A stretch of 64,000 bases of DNA from Crossaster papposus (Eukaryota; Echinodermata; Asteroidea; Velatida; Solasteridae). The stretch is from contig JBAIAA010001153.1 in assembly GCA_037893245.1 (NCBI GenBank), positions 1 to 64,000 of the forward strand, in the 5' to 3' direction. Of this stretch, positions 19,161-29,600 are shown piece after piece (position 1 is the stretch's first letter; each line of letters starts with the position of its first letter). The position numbers were made by a program, and so were the translations under genes. Below the pieces are notes generated by a model. That model was not told where the DNA came from and searched no databases. It was given only the letters and a program-made list of their open reading frames with translations.

Positions 19161-20700
19161 TAATAAACATTGGTGTAGTTCATCAGCGAAGAGACGGAAT
19201 AATTGTGCCAGTATCAAAGCCCATAAGGGGGTTACTAATAATTATGTTCTTGATAGTCCAGTCAAAATACAAAATGTTGTATTGTTGACCTCAAACAAAT
19301 TGTAACAAATCTTTTTTCACCATAGTGCACTCCTATAGGGTCCCTAGAATTACATACTAAAAATCTTTAAAAATCCAAGTGATGGAAATATGTCTATTTT
19401 GCATAAATCGTTAATCCCTGCCGTGTAATATGTTTATTCCCATATTTGGGTATATATTTTATTTTTCGAAAAGTTTATTTTGGTGATTCTACATGTACTT
19501 ACACATCCTTACAATAATAACATTTTTTAAAGCATGTAAGTGACTGAATATTTTTGAAAATAGACTAATGGTTCAAAATGACTATAATTTTTGCCTATAA
19601 TTTGCACGCATTTACCTTGTCTTCAGATATCAACAAGTAGTCAGTATGGACGAGCTTCAAATTCACCAAGCTGCTTACTGGCACAGTTATCGTATTAAAA
19701 CCTTATGAAAACTCATTATGAACAATGATAACATTGTGATATTTAGCCCAGCAAACAACAACTGGGGGAAAATCGTGTGTCCATAAATTGGGCTAAAAAG
19801 TAGGTGAAGGGTTACCTAAGATGAGAAACTTGAACAAGTTCAAGGAAACCCCCCAAATTAAAGATTTGTGTTGCTTACAATAATCATATCTACGTTAGAA
19901 TGTATTTTGAGGATTTTATTGAACTTGTTCAAGTCTCCCATGTTAGGTAACCCTTTAACTTCTTTTTCGCCTAGTTTATGAACAAACCATTTTCCCCAAG
20001 TTTTGGTTTGCTGGGCTACATGTAAATATCACAATGTTATCATTGTTCATATGATTTTCCATAAGGTTTTAATATGATAACTGTGCCAGTAAGCAACTTT
20101 GTGAATTTGAAGCTCACCAATACTGACTATGCTGATATCTGGAGACAGTGTAATGTACGCACATTTATAGGGTCACGAAGTTGTCATTTTTGATAATTAC
20201 CATGTTCTCATAATTATTCAGTCACATATACGCTTTAGAAAATGTTATCGAAGTAGGGATATGTAAGTAGAATCACCCAAATAAACTTTTCATTTAAAAA
20301 AAAAAATATTATATACCCAAATATGGGAATAAATATATTACGCGGCAGGGATTAACGATTTATGCAAATTATTCATTTTTCCACCACTTGAATTTTTTAA
20401 GACTTTTAATATGTCATTGTGGGGACCTTTTAGAAATGCATTGTGGTGAACAATTTTTTGTTACTATTTGTTTGAGGTCAAAACTTATTTTTCCTGGACT
20501 ATGAAGTACAAGTACACTCTGAAAATACTGCTTTTAGAGCGTACAGAGCCTACGTGGGACGAGCCGGGTAGACATGCTGATTTGCCAACTTATACGTCAC
20601 AGTTTGAACAACCTGAATGCACTTGTTATTTTTTTGTCTGAACAATTGAGTTAATCATGAATAAACCTTGCTACACACCGATTCAGGGGTCCTTCTTATT
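19160..20700. repeat. Second copy of the 1-627 family, interrupted
   Basis: 19165-19250 matches 235-320 inverted, and 20502-20690 matches about 455-600 directly. The two halves are separated by the foldback 19254-20501. The undisturbed join can be read at the position 225-245 (inverted) and 448-460. Confidence 0.65.
19254..20501. mobile_element. 1.25-kb foldback element, 3-bp TSD
   Basis: Two ~600-bp inverted arms with TAGTCCAG/CTGGACTA tips around a short centre near 19850-19915. Flanked by tga (19251-19253 and 20502-20504); comparison with the empty sequence cttgaagtac in the related copy confirms a TGA duplication. Arms have diverged by scattered substitutions. No ORF. Superfamily not assigned. 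Confidence 0.75.
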
Positions 20701-21085
20701 CCTCCATGTTCATATGCAGTAAACCGTGGCTTGGCCACTGTCATGGGGACCGTCTGATCAAGCTGGTAAGGTTTGTACACAAAACCCCCCGTGTCGGGGG
20801 TATTGTGTGGAAATATTAAGGTACCAACTTTCACGACAACGTGCTGGTAATGTACAGGCTCTATACTAGTTTTATAAACAGGAACTTATTTTGTAATTTG
20901 TTCCTATATGTACATGCAGGGAAATTGTTTTAGTAGTTTTCATTGAAACATCAATACAAAAGAAAAGAAAATACTTCATGAATTGTTTTTGGCCATGTCA
21001 TGCATGGTTAGGAGTTTCATTTGTCAACTTGAAGTCCTTGCGAATGCTATCTTCCCATTTTAAATATGCCTATTAGCCTACAATT
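20700..21085. other. Unassigned flank upstream of fucosyltransferase pseudogene
   Basis: No ORF or known repeat recognised. It includes a small GC palindrome (ccccccgtgtcgggggt). Confidence 0.4.
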
Positions 21086-21600
21086 GCAAATGCACATGAA
21101 AATTTGGCTGGAAATTCAATTCAATTTAATCCATTTCAACTTTATTATCCCTTTGGAAATTCCGTGGTCTTTCACATCTTGCCAGGGGGTACTTACATAC
21201 CAAGATCACTGCCCCTGGCCAATATGAATCCTAATCAGACTTGGGTTTACTTCTCCCAGGAATCACCGCGGTCCAACGCTGCAGAGGGTCACAGGGTCAC
21301 AGAGTCACTGGGTTACCGGTCCACGTTGTGTGGACCTACCACAGAGAATCTGACCTCAGCGCTCCTTACGGGCTTTATAACCCTGGGACACCCATGGCAA
21401 AGGAGGCGAAATCGGTGGAGGAGTGGATGCGAGGAAAGACCAAGTTTGCTTTGTGGATGGCGAGTAACTGCGTAATTACCTCCTGGCCGAGAACAAACTT
21501 TGTTCGTCAGCTCAAGAAATACATTCCTGTCGACATGTACGGAGCTTGCGGGAATCTCAAGTGTTCGCGCAACACGCCGACTAAATGTAACTCAAATAAG
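21086..21600 (+). pseudogene. Alpha-1,3-fucosyltransferase, N-terminal catalytic part, broken
   Basis: In one frame (to about 21290) the sequence reads VVFHILPGG...NQTWVYFSQESP; in the next it reads VHVVWTYHRESDLSAPYG, then KTKFALWMASNC, then FVRQLKKYIPVDMYGACGN with a following CSR. These are the ordered motifs of GT10 alpha-1,3-fucosyltransferases, Golgi enzymes that add fucose from GDP-fucose to N-acetyllactosamine-type glycans. The frames change at a small duplication (gggtcacagggtcaca near 21286-21301). The coding match stops near 21590, where a Penelope-like element starts. The upstream cytoplasmic, membrane and stem part is not seen. Confidence 0.8.
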
Positions 21601-22598
21601 TTAAGAGGGCCTAATATTTCGATCTTAACAAGATCTTCAGAGACTAAATGACTGTGTACAAGAAACAAACATACATGTATATAGGGCAATATACAGCATG
21701 ATGCACATCATGGACGCTGAAAAAACACAAAAGAAACAAAGCACAGAGTTCAATGGAACAAACAACAAAAGGAGGATTAGGCTGAGGGATTAAGGTGAGG
21801 TCAGTGTGGGTAGGATCAAAGGTGGGGTAGGAACAAAAACAGAAGGGGTAAAGCCACAAGGAAAAGGGTCCAGGGTGGAGATCAAAGGGAAGAACTAACA
21901 AATAAGTATGAATAGGAGTAATGAGGAGGGGGGGGGGGGGGGGGGGGGTTGAGGGTTGAGGAAAACCAGAGAAGTGAGAACAAACAAAAACAAAAACAAA
22001 ATTCTGGCAAGGAATGAATCTGAAACGGATGACAAATGGAGAAAAAATAGAAGTTAATCATTTCCTAGTTGGATGTTAAGCCCATGTGGTTGAATAGTCC
22101 GAAGACGATTCATCCAGACTTTCTCCCGGCTGAGGCGGACCGAGTCTTTTCGATGGCCAAGTGATTCTATGCCCTGAAGAATCATATCAGAAATGCAATG
22201 GTTAGGCTGGTTAAAGTGATGTCCTACAGGGGTATCCAGTTTCTTGGTGTTGACAGTCGATCGATGACCGTAGAAACGCTTTTTTAGGGCATTTTTGGTC
22301 TCTCCGACATACTGAACTCCACAAAACCTGCAAGAGATGAGATATATGACATTAGATGTACTGCATGTGATGTTACCAATAATTCTATGAGTAGTACCAG
22401 AAGAGTGGCCAGAAAAGGAGTCAGACTCCTGAATGTGGATCTGGCAGACCACACATCTAGAGCTGCACTTGAAAGTTCCGTGCTGGATGGGGGGAGATGC
22501 ATCCAAGCTGGGAACTTCGGCTCGAACAATGAGGTCTCGTAGATTTTGAGGGCGTCTATAGGCCAATACAGGGCTGTCGGGGATGGCCCGGACAAGGC
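21601..22598 (-). mobile_element. Penelope-like element, 5'-truncated
   Basis: A minus-strand insertion between the two halves of the fucosyltransferase. It carries the C-terminal endonuclease ORF and a 3' region with a G homopolymer (21930-21949). Its outer 3' edge, ctaatatttcgatcttaac, is read near 21610. 5' truncation removed the RT. Exact ends and target duplication are not resolved. Confidence 0.75.
22054..22598 (-). pseudogene. Penelope-like GIY-YIG endonuclease remnant
   Basis: Minus-strand ORF of about 180 residues without an ATG at its truncated start. A Cys-rich segment (FKCSSRCVVCQIH...NITC) precedes a GIY-YIG nuclease: NVIYLISCRFCGVQYVGETK and LKKRFYGHRS, then VGHHFNQPNH and R-x5-W-x5-L...P.GLN. 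This arrangement is diagnostic of the EN domain fused to the RT of Penelope-like elements. RT itself is missing. The reading frame is intact to its stop, so the copy is not old. Confidence 0.85.
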
Positions 22599-22859
22599 GA
22601 TCTGAATTATTTGAAACTACTGGACTCCAAACCCGAACTGTATGTCCAGTATTTGAAATGGCAATACCAAGGCACCGTTGGAGGTTGCGGTTTGAAACAG
22701 ATGTCTTGTGATTTGATTCCTTTCATCGACAGAGTGAAAAAAGGCGAGTTGAAACAAACACCCGTGGGTGAACAAAGTTTTGCAAAAACATGTAGAACGC
22801 CCGACCAAAATAAGAATGCGACTTCAGCCTTTGGGCTGGAAAATTGGAATCCTTGGTAA
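22599..22859 (+). pseudogene. Alpha-1,3-fucosyltransferase C-terminal part
   Basis: Reads DLNYLKLLDSKPELYVQYLK and continues to a natural stop after ENWNPW, fitting the C-terminal helix region of GT10 enzymes (YL-x2-LD-x5-Y-x2-YF-x-W). Compared with the family, about 100 residues of the donor-binding region are missing between this and the block ending near 21590, so more was lost than a simple insertion would explain. A polyadenylation-like AATAAA is not clear; ATAATAAACGG occurs ~80 bases after the stop. Confidence 0.75.
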
Positions 22860-23104
22860 GATGTTTACCTGCCGCGCCTGTCCAGTCCAGAAAGTAAATA
22901 ACTGTACTGTGTTAAAAGTGTTGTGTTATTAAAGTATTATAATAAACGGTAAACAAATAAACAAATGAGTGTAAACTGTGGTTGTTTTAGGTACCAAAGA
23001 CTACCCAACTAATGACATTTATTTTATTATAATTTCCCAAGCATTTTAATTGAAATCAACAGTGTATATAAATGCTAAACAGTAACAAATTCAGAAAAGG
23101 TGTT
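22860..23104. other. 3' flank of fucosyltransferase pseudogene
   Basis: AT-rich; no ORF. Leads into the minisatellite. Confidence 0.4.
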
Positions 23105-23485
23105 AAATAGAAATGCTCAACAGTTCGATAGAAATTGCTCAACAGCTGTTCGATAGATAGAAATGCTCAACAGTTGTTCAATAGAAATGCTCAACAGTTC
23201 ACTAGAAATTGCTCAGCAGTTGTTCGATAGATATAAATGCTCAACAGTTGTTTAATAGAAATGCTCAACAGTTGTTCGATAGATAGAAATGCTCAACAGT
23301 TCACTAGAAATTGCTCAACAGTTGTTTAATAGAAAGGCTCAACAGTTGTTTAATAGAAACGCTCAACAGTTGTTCAATAGAAATGCTCAACAGTTGTTCG
23401 AAAGATAAAAATGCTCAACTGTTGTTCAATAGAAATGCTCAACAGTTGTTCAAAGGAAATGCTCAACAGTTGCTGTTATACGAGT
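23105..23485 (+). repeat. Minisatellite, CTCAACAGTTGTTC-type
   Basis: About 15 imperfect copies of a 22-28-bp unit reading roughly aatgctcaacagttgttcAATAGA, with variants that lack TTGTTC or carry GATAGATA. Open frames in it arise from repeat structure. Confidence 0.9.
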
Positions 23486-23489
23486 ATCC

Positions 23490-23665
23490 AATTGTTGAGT
23501 AATAGAATTACACAACTGTTGGTGAAATGAATTCACCAACTACTGTGTAAACGGAATTGACAACAGTGTTGTGCATTTTATTACTCAACAACTGCTCGAT
23601 TGCATAGTTAGACAACGTTGAGTAAAATGTTGAGTAAAATTGTACTCAACGTTTTTGCAGTATAG
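23490..23665. repeat. Small inverted-repeat element, GTTGAGTAA ends
   Basis: Starts near ttgttgagtaat and ends near tactcaacg, with internal mirror pieces (caactgttggtga/tcaccaact). It looks like a MITE whose inner sequence resembles the neighbouring minisatellite (caacagt/actgttg), suggesting the minisatellite grew from it. Confidence 0.45.
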
Positions 23666-23716
23666 CAGGAATAGAAGACTGAGCAGTGTTGACATTGTTT
23701 CACTTTCACATTGCAG

Positions 23717-23860
23717 AACTACTGGACTGCGACTTTGAAAACCCTATTCAACGGTTATGCAATTGGACTCAGTCAACAGACGACAGTTTTGACTTGGTTG
23801 TACATTCAGGTTCTACTACAACGATTAACACTGGTCCGGTAGTTGATCATACCATTGGAG
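23717..23860 (+). CDS. MAM domain 1, exon 1 of the MAM-HYR gene
   Basis: A 144-nt phase 1-1 exon between ttgcag and gtgagt. Encodes LLDCDFENPIQRLCNWTQST with DDSF...GPVVDHTIG, the N-terminal third of a MAM domain (first cysteine pair, W-x-Q, GP-x2-DHT). MAM domains are extracellular beta-sandwich adhesion modules. This is the first exon of the gene that I can recognise. Since it begins in mid-codon, exons with the signal peptide must lie further left or outside the window. It is followed by a 12.3-kb intron full of mobile elements. Confidence 0.85.
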
Positions 23861-24134
23861 GTGAGTCATGGTTTTTTTCTAACATGTTTTTTGGGTCCGT
23901 GTTTATTTTAACAGTTTATCTCAAATTTTAAATCAACTTTTCAATTTAGGCAAATCTTTAATTGTTCAATTACAACCTTTACTATTTACCTTTTTACAAA
24001 CGTCTACTAAAACACTCAATATCCGTTTTAATGTTAACCTATACTTATTGTCAACCACAATACATAGTACATGTACATAGAGTTATAGGCACCCTTCTGC
24101 AGGATTTCTACAAAACTGAAACTTTTCACAATCC

Positions 24135-24357
24135 CAAGACGAGAGACCACTCAGAGCGACCTCAAGGATGAGGAAGTAGGTCTTGGAGAAAATACCGCGG
24201 ATTATGATGATTGCGATTAATCCCTGTCAATTGCACAATAAGCCTGTAACAAAGACACCTGGAAAAACTGGATTGTCGGTACAATGAACAAAAAAGATAA
24301 TTTATTTAACAACAAATATGTACAGTAAAAAGTAGGGCTGCCCATTACCAGGGTCCA
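24135..24357 (-). repeat. LTR relic of the same gypsy family
   Basis: Matches LTR positions about 3358-3590, including gacgagagaccactcagagc and attatgatgattgcgatta, with many substitutions and indels. A partial, old copy in the first MAM intron, in the same orientation as the LTRs of the intact element. Confidence 0.75.
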
Positions 24358-24899
24358 AGTGGCCTAATTGCAAAGTTGAAGTTCAATTCCAATCATACTT
24401 GGGTCACGGATGCAATAGTGTAACCTTTATATGATGGTCGTGTCAAAGATCAAGTACTCAGGTTAAAGTTCCTGTGAGGACACATTGTAAAACGGGCTTG
24501 AATTGTATTGTATTGACGTGTTTTTTTACTTGCAATCAAACTTATTAGTTCATGCATAGCGCAATAATTGCTCTATGGTTCATGCATGCCAACGTGTAAA
24601 AATTATATATTAATGGTGTGTAAAAGGTCAAATACTGAAGTCAAAGCCCTGAATTATTATGAAACCTTACTTGACTGCTGTAAAGTCCATTCTTATGGCG
24701 GAAGCGTGCAAAGGGCGATCATAGTAAACACTACAGTATTTGCAAACATAAAAAAGGCTACCCTGAATTATTATGAATCCTGACTGGACTGCTGTATAAG
24801 TGAATGACAGTCTCAAGAATCCTGTTAAATAAGGGCACCTGATGTCACGGTGATGTGGTTTTCAAGAAAAAATTGAATTGTGTATCTTTATTTATTCTA
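24358..24899. other. Unassigned intron sequence
   Basis: AT-rich with two similar short segments around ctgaattattatgaa (24650 and 24764). No gene recognised. Confidence 0.4.
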
Positions 24900-25137
24900 T
24901 TTCTTTACCCAGGGTGTGCCCAAACAGTTTAAAAACTTAATTTCATTGGGGCCCTGCATACATCATTAAACAGCACATAAAAAACAGCACTTGCACAAAA
25001 TTACAAACAGAATATTCATCATTAAATATAATAACAGCACATATAAATACAACAATACTTGCACAAAATCACAAACAAAATATTTAAAGACGTACAAGAA
25101 TATTTACAGGAATACCAAACATTGACGAGATAGGAGT

Positions 25138-25173
<36 letters not shown>

Positions 25174-25430
25174 TCCACCCGCCTCCACATTATAGTGGCA
25201 ACCAAGTTATAACCCCGTAGATCAGCGCAATTGGCATAATATCTAACGGATGACATGTCGGATCTCCGATTTATATATGCTTAGGTAGTCCAATGTTAGC
25301 AATTGTTCGGGCAGATTATTCCAAATATTTACACCACTCACAGCCAAACTTGCGAAGGAAACATCAGCGCTGTACGGGTTGATTGCCTTGTTTCGCGAAT
25401 AACTGTAGTGGTGTGAAAATATTTATCATG
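24900..25430 (-). pseudogene. LINE 3'-end relic
   Basis: Near 25215-25415 the minus strand encodes a short RT C-terminus: SRNKAINPYSADVSFASLAV, then SGVNIWNNLPEQLL, the usual last block of several LINE ORF2 families. The rest is A-rich 3' UTR broken by a G homopolymer (25138-25171). Too short to classify. Confidence 0.55.
25138..25171 (+). repeat. Poly-G homopolymer
   Basis: About 33 consecutive G. Length is likely variable and prone to sequencing error. Confidence 0.95.
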
Positions 25431-25740
25431 TACATGTACAAACCCTTATAAAAATCTACCCTAGTTTTACTTTACAAAAAACTGCAGTTTTATTGTAGTA
25501 TTACTATAGTGCTACTATAGCTGATCAATAGTAAACCTGAAGTAAAACTGTACTTTTACTATAATATTACTGTAGTTCATACCGTAGTAAAAGTACGGTG
25601 TTTTCGACACTGTAAAACCGCAGTTAAACCGCAGTATTACCGCGTTTAAACTACACAATTACTATATTTTACTTCACATTTACTGTTTTATTACTACAGT
25701 TTACTGCAGTTAAACTACAAGATCACTGTAGTCATTTTTA

Positions 25741-28700
25741 CTGTAGTATTATTATAGTGTGTACTGCAGTAAAACTATACTGTTACTGTAGTTTTAGCAT
25801 ATTTTTACCTCACAATAACCCATTGTTACTTTATCTTTACTTCATTTTTACTGTAGTATTATTATAGTGTGTACTGCAGTAAAACTATACTGTTACTGTA
25901 GTTTTAGCATATTTTTACCTCAAAATAACCCATCGTTACTTTATATTTACTGCATTTTTACTGTAGTATTATTATAGTGTGTACTGCAGTAAAACTATAC
26001 TGTTACTGTAGTTTTAGCGTCATACCCCTAAACATTGCTGCTTATGTTTCATTAGTATGACTGGTGGCAACTCTATTTCACAGAGTTGGTATGCCACAGT
26101 TTATCTCCAGTGCCCCTTAAAAAGGGGAGAGTGTCATACCCCTAAACATTGCTGCTTATGTTTCATTAGTATGACTGGTGGCAACTCTATTTCACAGAGT
26201 TGGTATGCCACAGTTTCTCTCCAGTGCCCCTTGGGTCCACCCTGTGTCAGGCATGGTCCACGTGTAAGATTCATTATATACGACCATGTGGGAGAGGTTG
26301 GTTTGTGTGGTGATGTGGCATTCCGTTCCTGGCTTTGATGTAGACAACATCGCTAACTTTAGACGGAATCACCATCACCCCGGTTTTATTAGCACAAACC
26401 ATCTCTTGCCCACAGGTAAGCTTTCCTCAAGTTGTCTTATTCTTTAGTAAGTAGTTATTCATTAGGATTAGGGACATTCAGTTATTGGACATTTCTATTG
26501 TTTATTTCTCAGATATTATATTCATATTGTGGATAAGAATGCAATTCCTTTTCATTCTTAACTTCCATGCTTGATGATGAGTCCATAGATTGTCCTCTAT
26601 GAAGTGTGTTTTATATTATTTAGAGGTTTTTACTATGCTTTATGAATACAATTGTATAGATCCAGTGATTTCATGAGTCAGAATATATTGTCTGATCTTA
26701 TTTTGATGCTCTGAGTTCTATTCAAACTATTTTGAATTTAAGTTGTTAGACAAGATTTAGTTCTTGAAGACACAATGTTCAACCTACATGTAGATATAGT
26801 TTCCAACTTTCCCAGTTGAGGACGATTAATGATTTCACATCATTAGGTTGTTTGAGCTTGTTGTAATTACTTAAACTTCTTGTTGGCTTATTGATAGTTG
26901 ATTAGTTATTTTGGTCCACTATAGTTGGATACTTGCATTATTCCTTTTAATTATTGGGTTAGCTTTAACTTAGTGGATACTTGTGCGAGTCGTATTCAAA
27001 ACTATGACAGTTATTCATTCAGAAATTGTGTTGTTACTGCTGTGCCTGATAATGAAATGGTTTGAATCTGATTCACACAGTTTTCCCCTTTAAGTGTACA
27101 TAGTTTAATATGTCATTAGCAAGCACTGTTTTGTATTTCCAGTTGCACTACAGCACTGCCACTTTAACTTAGACTGGGCGTTACCATAGTAACCATTTTA
27201 AGACCCTTGTATAGGTCCAGTAGCACTGTACATATCTTTCTGGCCACAGATCGTATTTCGTAGTGTGGGGCCATACCCCAGACCATGCCAGGCCAGCTGG
27301 TATGCAAGTTTCGGCTGATCTTGTGCACTCTGTAATAGGGTTTTGTGCCCTCAGGGAACCAACTGTTTTATTACCTTTTAGTTTTTTTTGCTAAATGCTA
27401 GACTGTACTGTATTTTTGTTGTTTTTATAATAGAACTATTTTAAAAACAACAAAAATACAGTACAGTCTAGCATTTAGCAAAAAAAACTAAAAGGTAATA
27501 AAACAGTTGGTTCCCTGAGGGCACAAAACCCTATTACAGAGTGCACAAGATCAGCCGAAACTTGCATACCAGCTGGCCTGGCATGGTCTGGGGTATGGCC
27601 CCACACTACGAAATACGATCTGTGGCCAGAAAGATATGTACAGTGCTACTGGACCTATACAAGGGTCTTAAAATGGTTACTATGGTGACGCCCAGTCTAA
27701 GTTAAAGTGGCAGTGCTGTAGTGCAACTGGAAATACAAAACAGTGCTTGCTAATGACATATTAAACTATGTACACTTAAAGGGGAAAACTGTGTGAATCA
27801 GATTCAAACCATTTCATTATCAGGCACAGCAGTAACAACGCAATTTCTGAATGAATAACTGTCATAGTTTTGAATTTGAATACGACTCGCACAAGTATCC
27901 ACTAAGTTAAAGCTAACCCAATAATTAAAAGGAATAATGCAAGTATCCAACTATAGTGGACCAAAATAACTAATCAACTATCAATAAGCCAACAAGAAGT
28001 TTAAGTAATTACAACAAGCTCAAACAACCTAATGATGTGAAATCATTAATCGTCCTCAACTGGGAAAGTTGGAAACTATATCTAGGTTGAACATTGTGTC
28101 TTCAAGAACTAAATCTTGTCTAACAACTTAAATTCAAAATAGTTCGAATAGAACTCAGAGCATCAAAATAAGATCAGACAATATATTCTGACTCATGAAA
28201 TCACTGGATCTATACAATTGTATTCATAAAGCATAGTAAAAACCTCTAAATAATATAAAACACACTTCATAGAGGACAATCTATGGACTCATCATCAAGC
28301 ATGGAAGTTAAGAATGAAAAGGAATTGCATTCTTATCCACAATATGAATATAATATAATATCTGAGAAATAAACAATAGAAATGTCCAATAACTGAATGT
28401 CCCTAATCCTAATGAATAACTACTTACTAAAGAATAAGACAACTTGAGGAAAGCTTACCTGTGGGCAAGAGATGGTTTGTGCTAATAAAACCGGGGTGAT
28501 GGTGATTCCGTCTAAAGTTAGCGATGTTGTCTACATCAAAGCCAGGAACGGAATGCCACATCACCACACAAACCAACCTCTCCCACATGGTCGTATATAA
28601 TGAATCTTACACGTGGACCATGCCTGACACAGGGTGGACCCAAGGGGCACTGGAAAGAAACTGTGGCATACCAACTCTGTGAAATAGAGTTGCCACCAGT

Positions 28701-29230
28701 CATACTAATGAAACATAAGCAGCAATGTTTAGGGGTATGACACTCTCCCCTTTTTAAGGGGCACTGGAGAGAAACTGTGGCATACCAACTCTGTGAAATA
28801 GAGTTGCCACCAGTCATACTAATGAAACATAAGCAGCAATGTTTAGGGGTATGACACATATTTTTACCTCAAAATAACCCATTCTTATTTTGTCTTTACT
28901 TCATTTTTACTGTAGTATTATTATAGTGTGTACTGCAGTAAAACTATACTGTTACTGTAGTTTTAGCATATTTTTACCTCAAAATAACCCATCGTTACTT
29001 TATCTTTACTGCATTTTTACTGTAGTATTATTATAGTGTGTACTGCAGTAAAACTATACTGTTACTGTAGTTTTAGCATATTTTTACCTCACAATAACCC
29101 ATTCTTACCACATCTTTACTACAGTGCTATTGTAGTATTATTGCAGTCTTAACTGCAGTAAAACTACTATGTTACTGTAGTTTTAGCATATTTTTACCTC
29201 AAAATAACCCAGTCCTTACTACATTTTTAT
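25741..29230 (+). repeat. 110-bp tandem array split by palindrome
   Basis: Units starting at 25741, 25851 and 25961 (ctgtagtattattatagtgt...) repeat every 110 bases. The series breaks off at 26018 and resumes in the same phase and orientation at about 28857, with more copies at 28910, 29020 and ~29130. The palindrome 26019-28855 therefore inserted into an existing tandem array. Confidence 0.85.
26019..28855. mobile_element. 2.84-kb near-perfect palindrome
   Basis: Two ~1.4-kb arms meet at about 27420-27450, where tgttgtttttataatagaac turns back on itself. Arms agree almost base for base (for example a SalI-free GGTAAGCTTTCCTC block at 26415 and its mirror at 28460). Each outer end has a directly repeated ~116-bp segment starting gtcatacccctaaac. 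ORFs at both ends are mirror copies and not convincing genes. No clear target duplication. Confidence 0.85.
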
Positions 29231-29459
29231 TACAGTATTACTGCAGTATTTGTACTATAATACATCATAAAGGCCTACTAGTGTATAGCAGTACTGCATT
29301 TCAATGCAGCAACACTTCTGTTTAACTGTACGGAAAAACGGCAAATAAAATAAGCAGTACACTATTTTCAGCTAAAAGAAAGGACGCGTAATAATGAACA
29401 CAAGACATCGGGATTCTTGAGCTTTGTTTTGGTCTTATTATCTCTTCCCCATAGAAAAA

Positions 29460-29600
29460 ACAACCGGGATTTGTTGGCGGTATTATCAGGGATCCCAGTT
29501 GAACCAGGATTTTTAAACCGGGATCCCGGGAAATTTGTTATCCCGATTGGATTCAACCGGGATCCTGGTTGGATTTAACAGGGATCCCGGTTGGAATAAG
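29460..29600 (+). repeat. GGGATCCCGGTT-type minisatellite
   Basis: Five or six imperfect copies of a ~30-bp unit around accgggatcccggttggatt. Each unit contains the palindrome GGGATCCC or a variant. Confidence 0.75.

Noticed and set aside
23105-23485. CRISPR-like array
   Set aside because: Units are directly adjacent and imperfect with no unique spacers, in a eukaryotic genome.
26057-28859. Mirror ORFs of ~93-107 residues at the palindrome ends
   Set aside because: Each contains a direct repeat of the terminal 116-bp segment and has no recognisable domain; they are products of the repeat structure.
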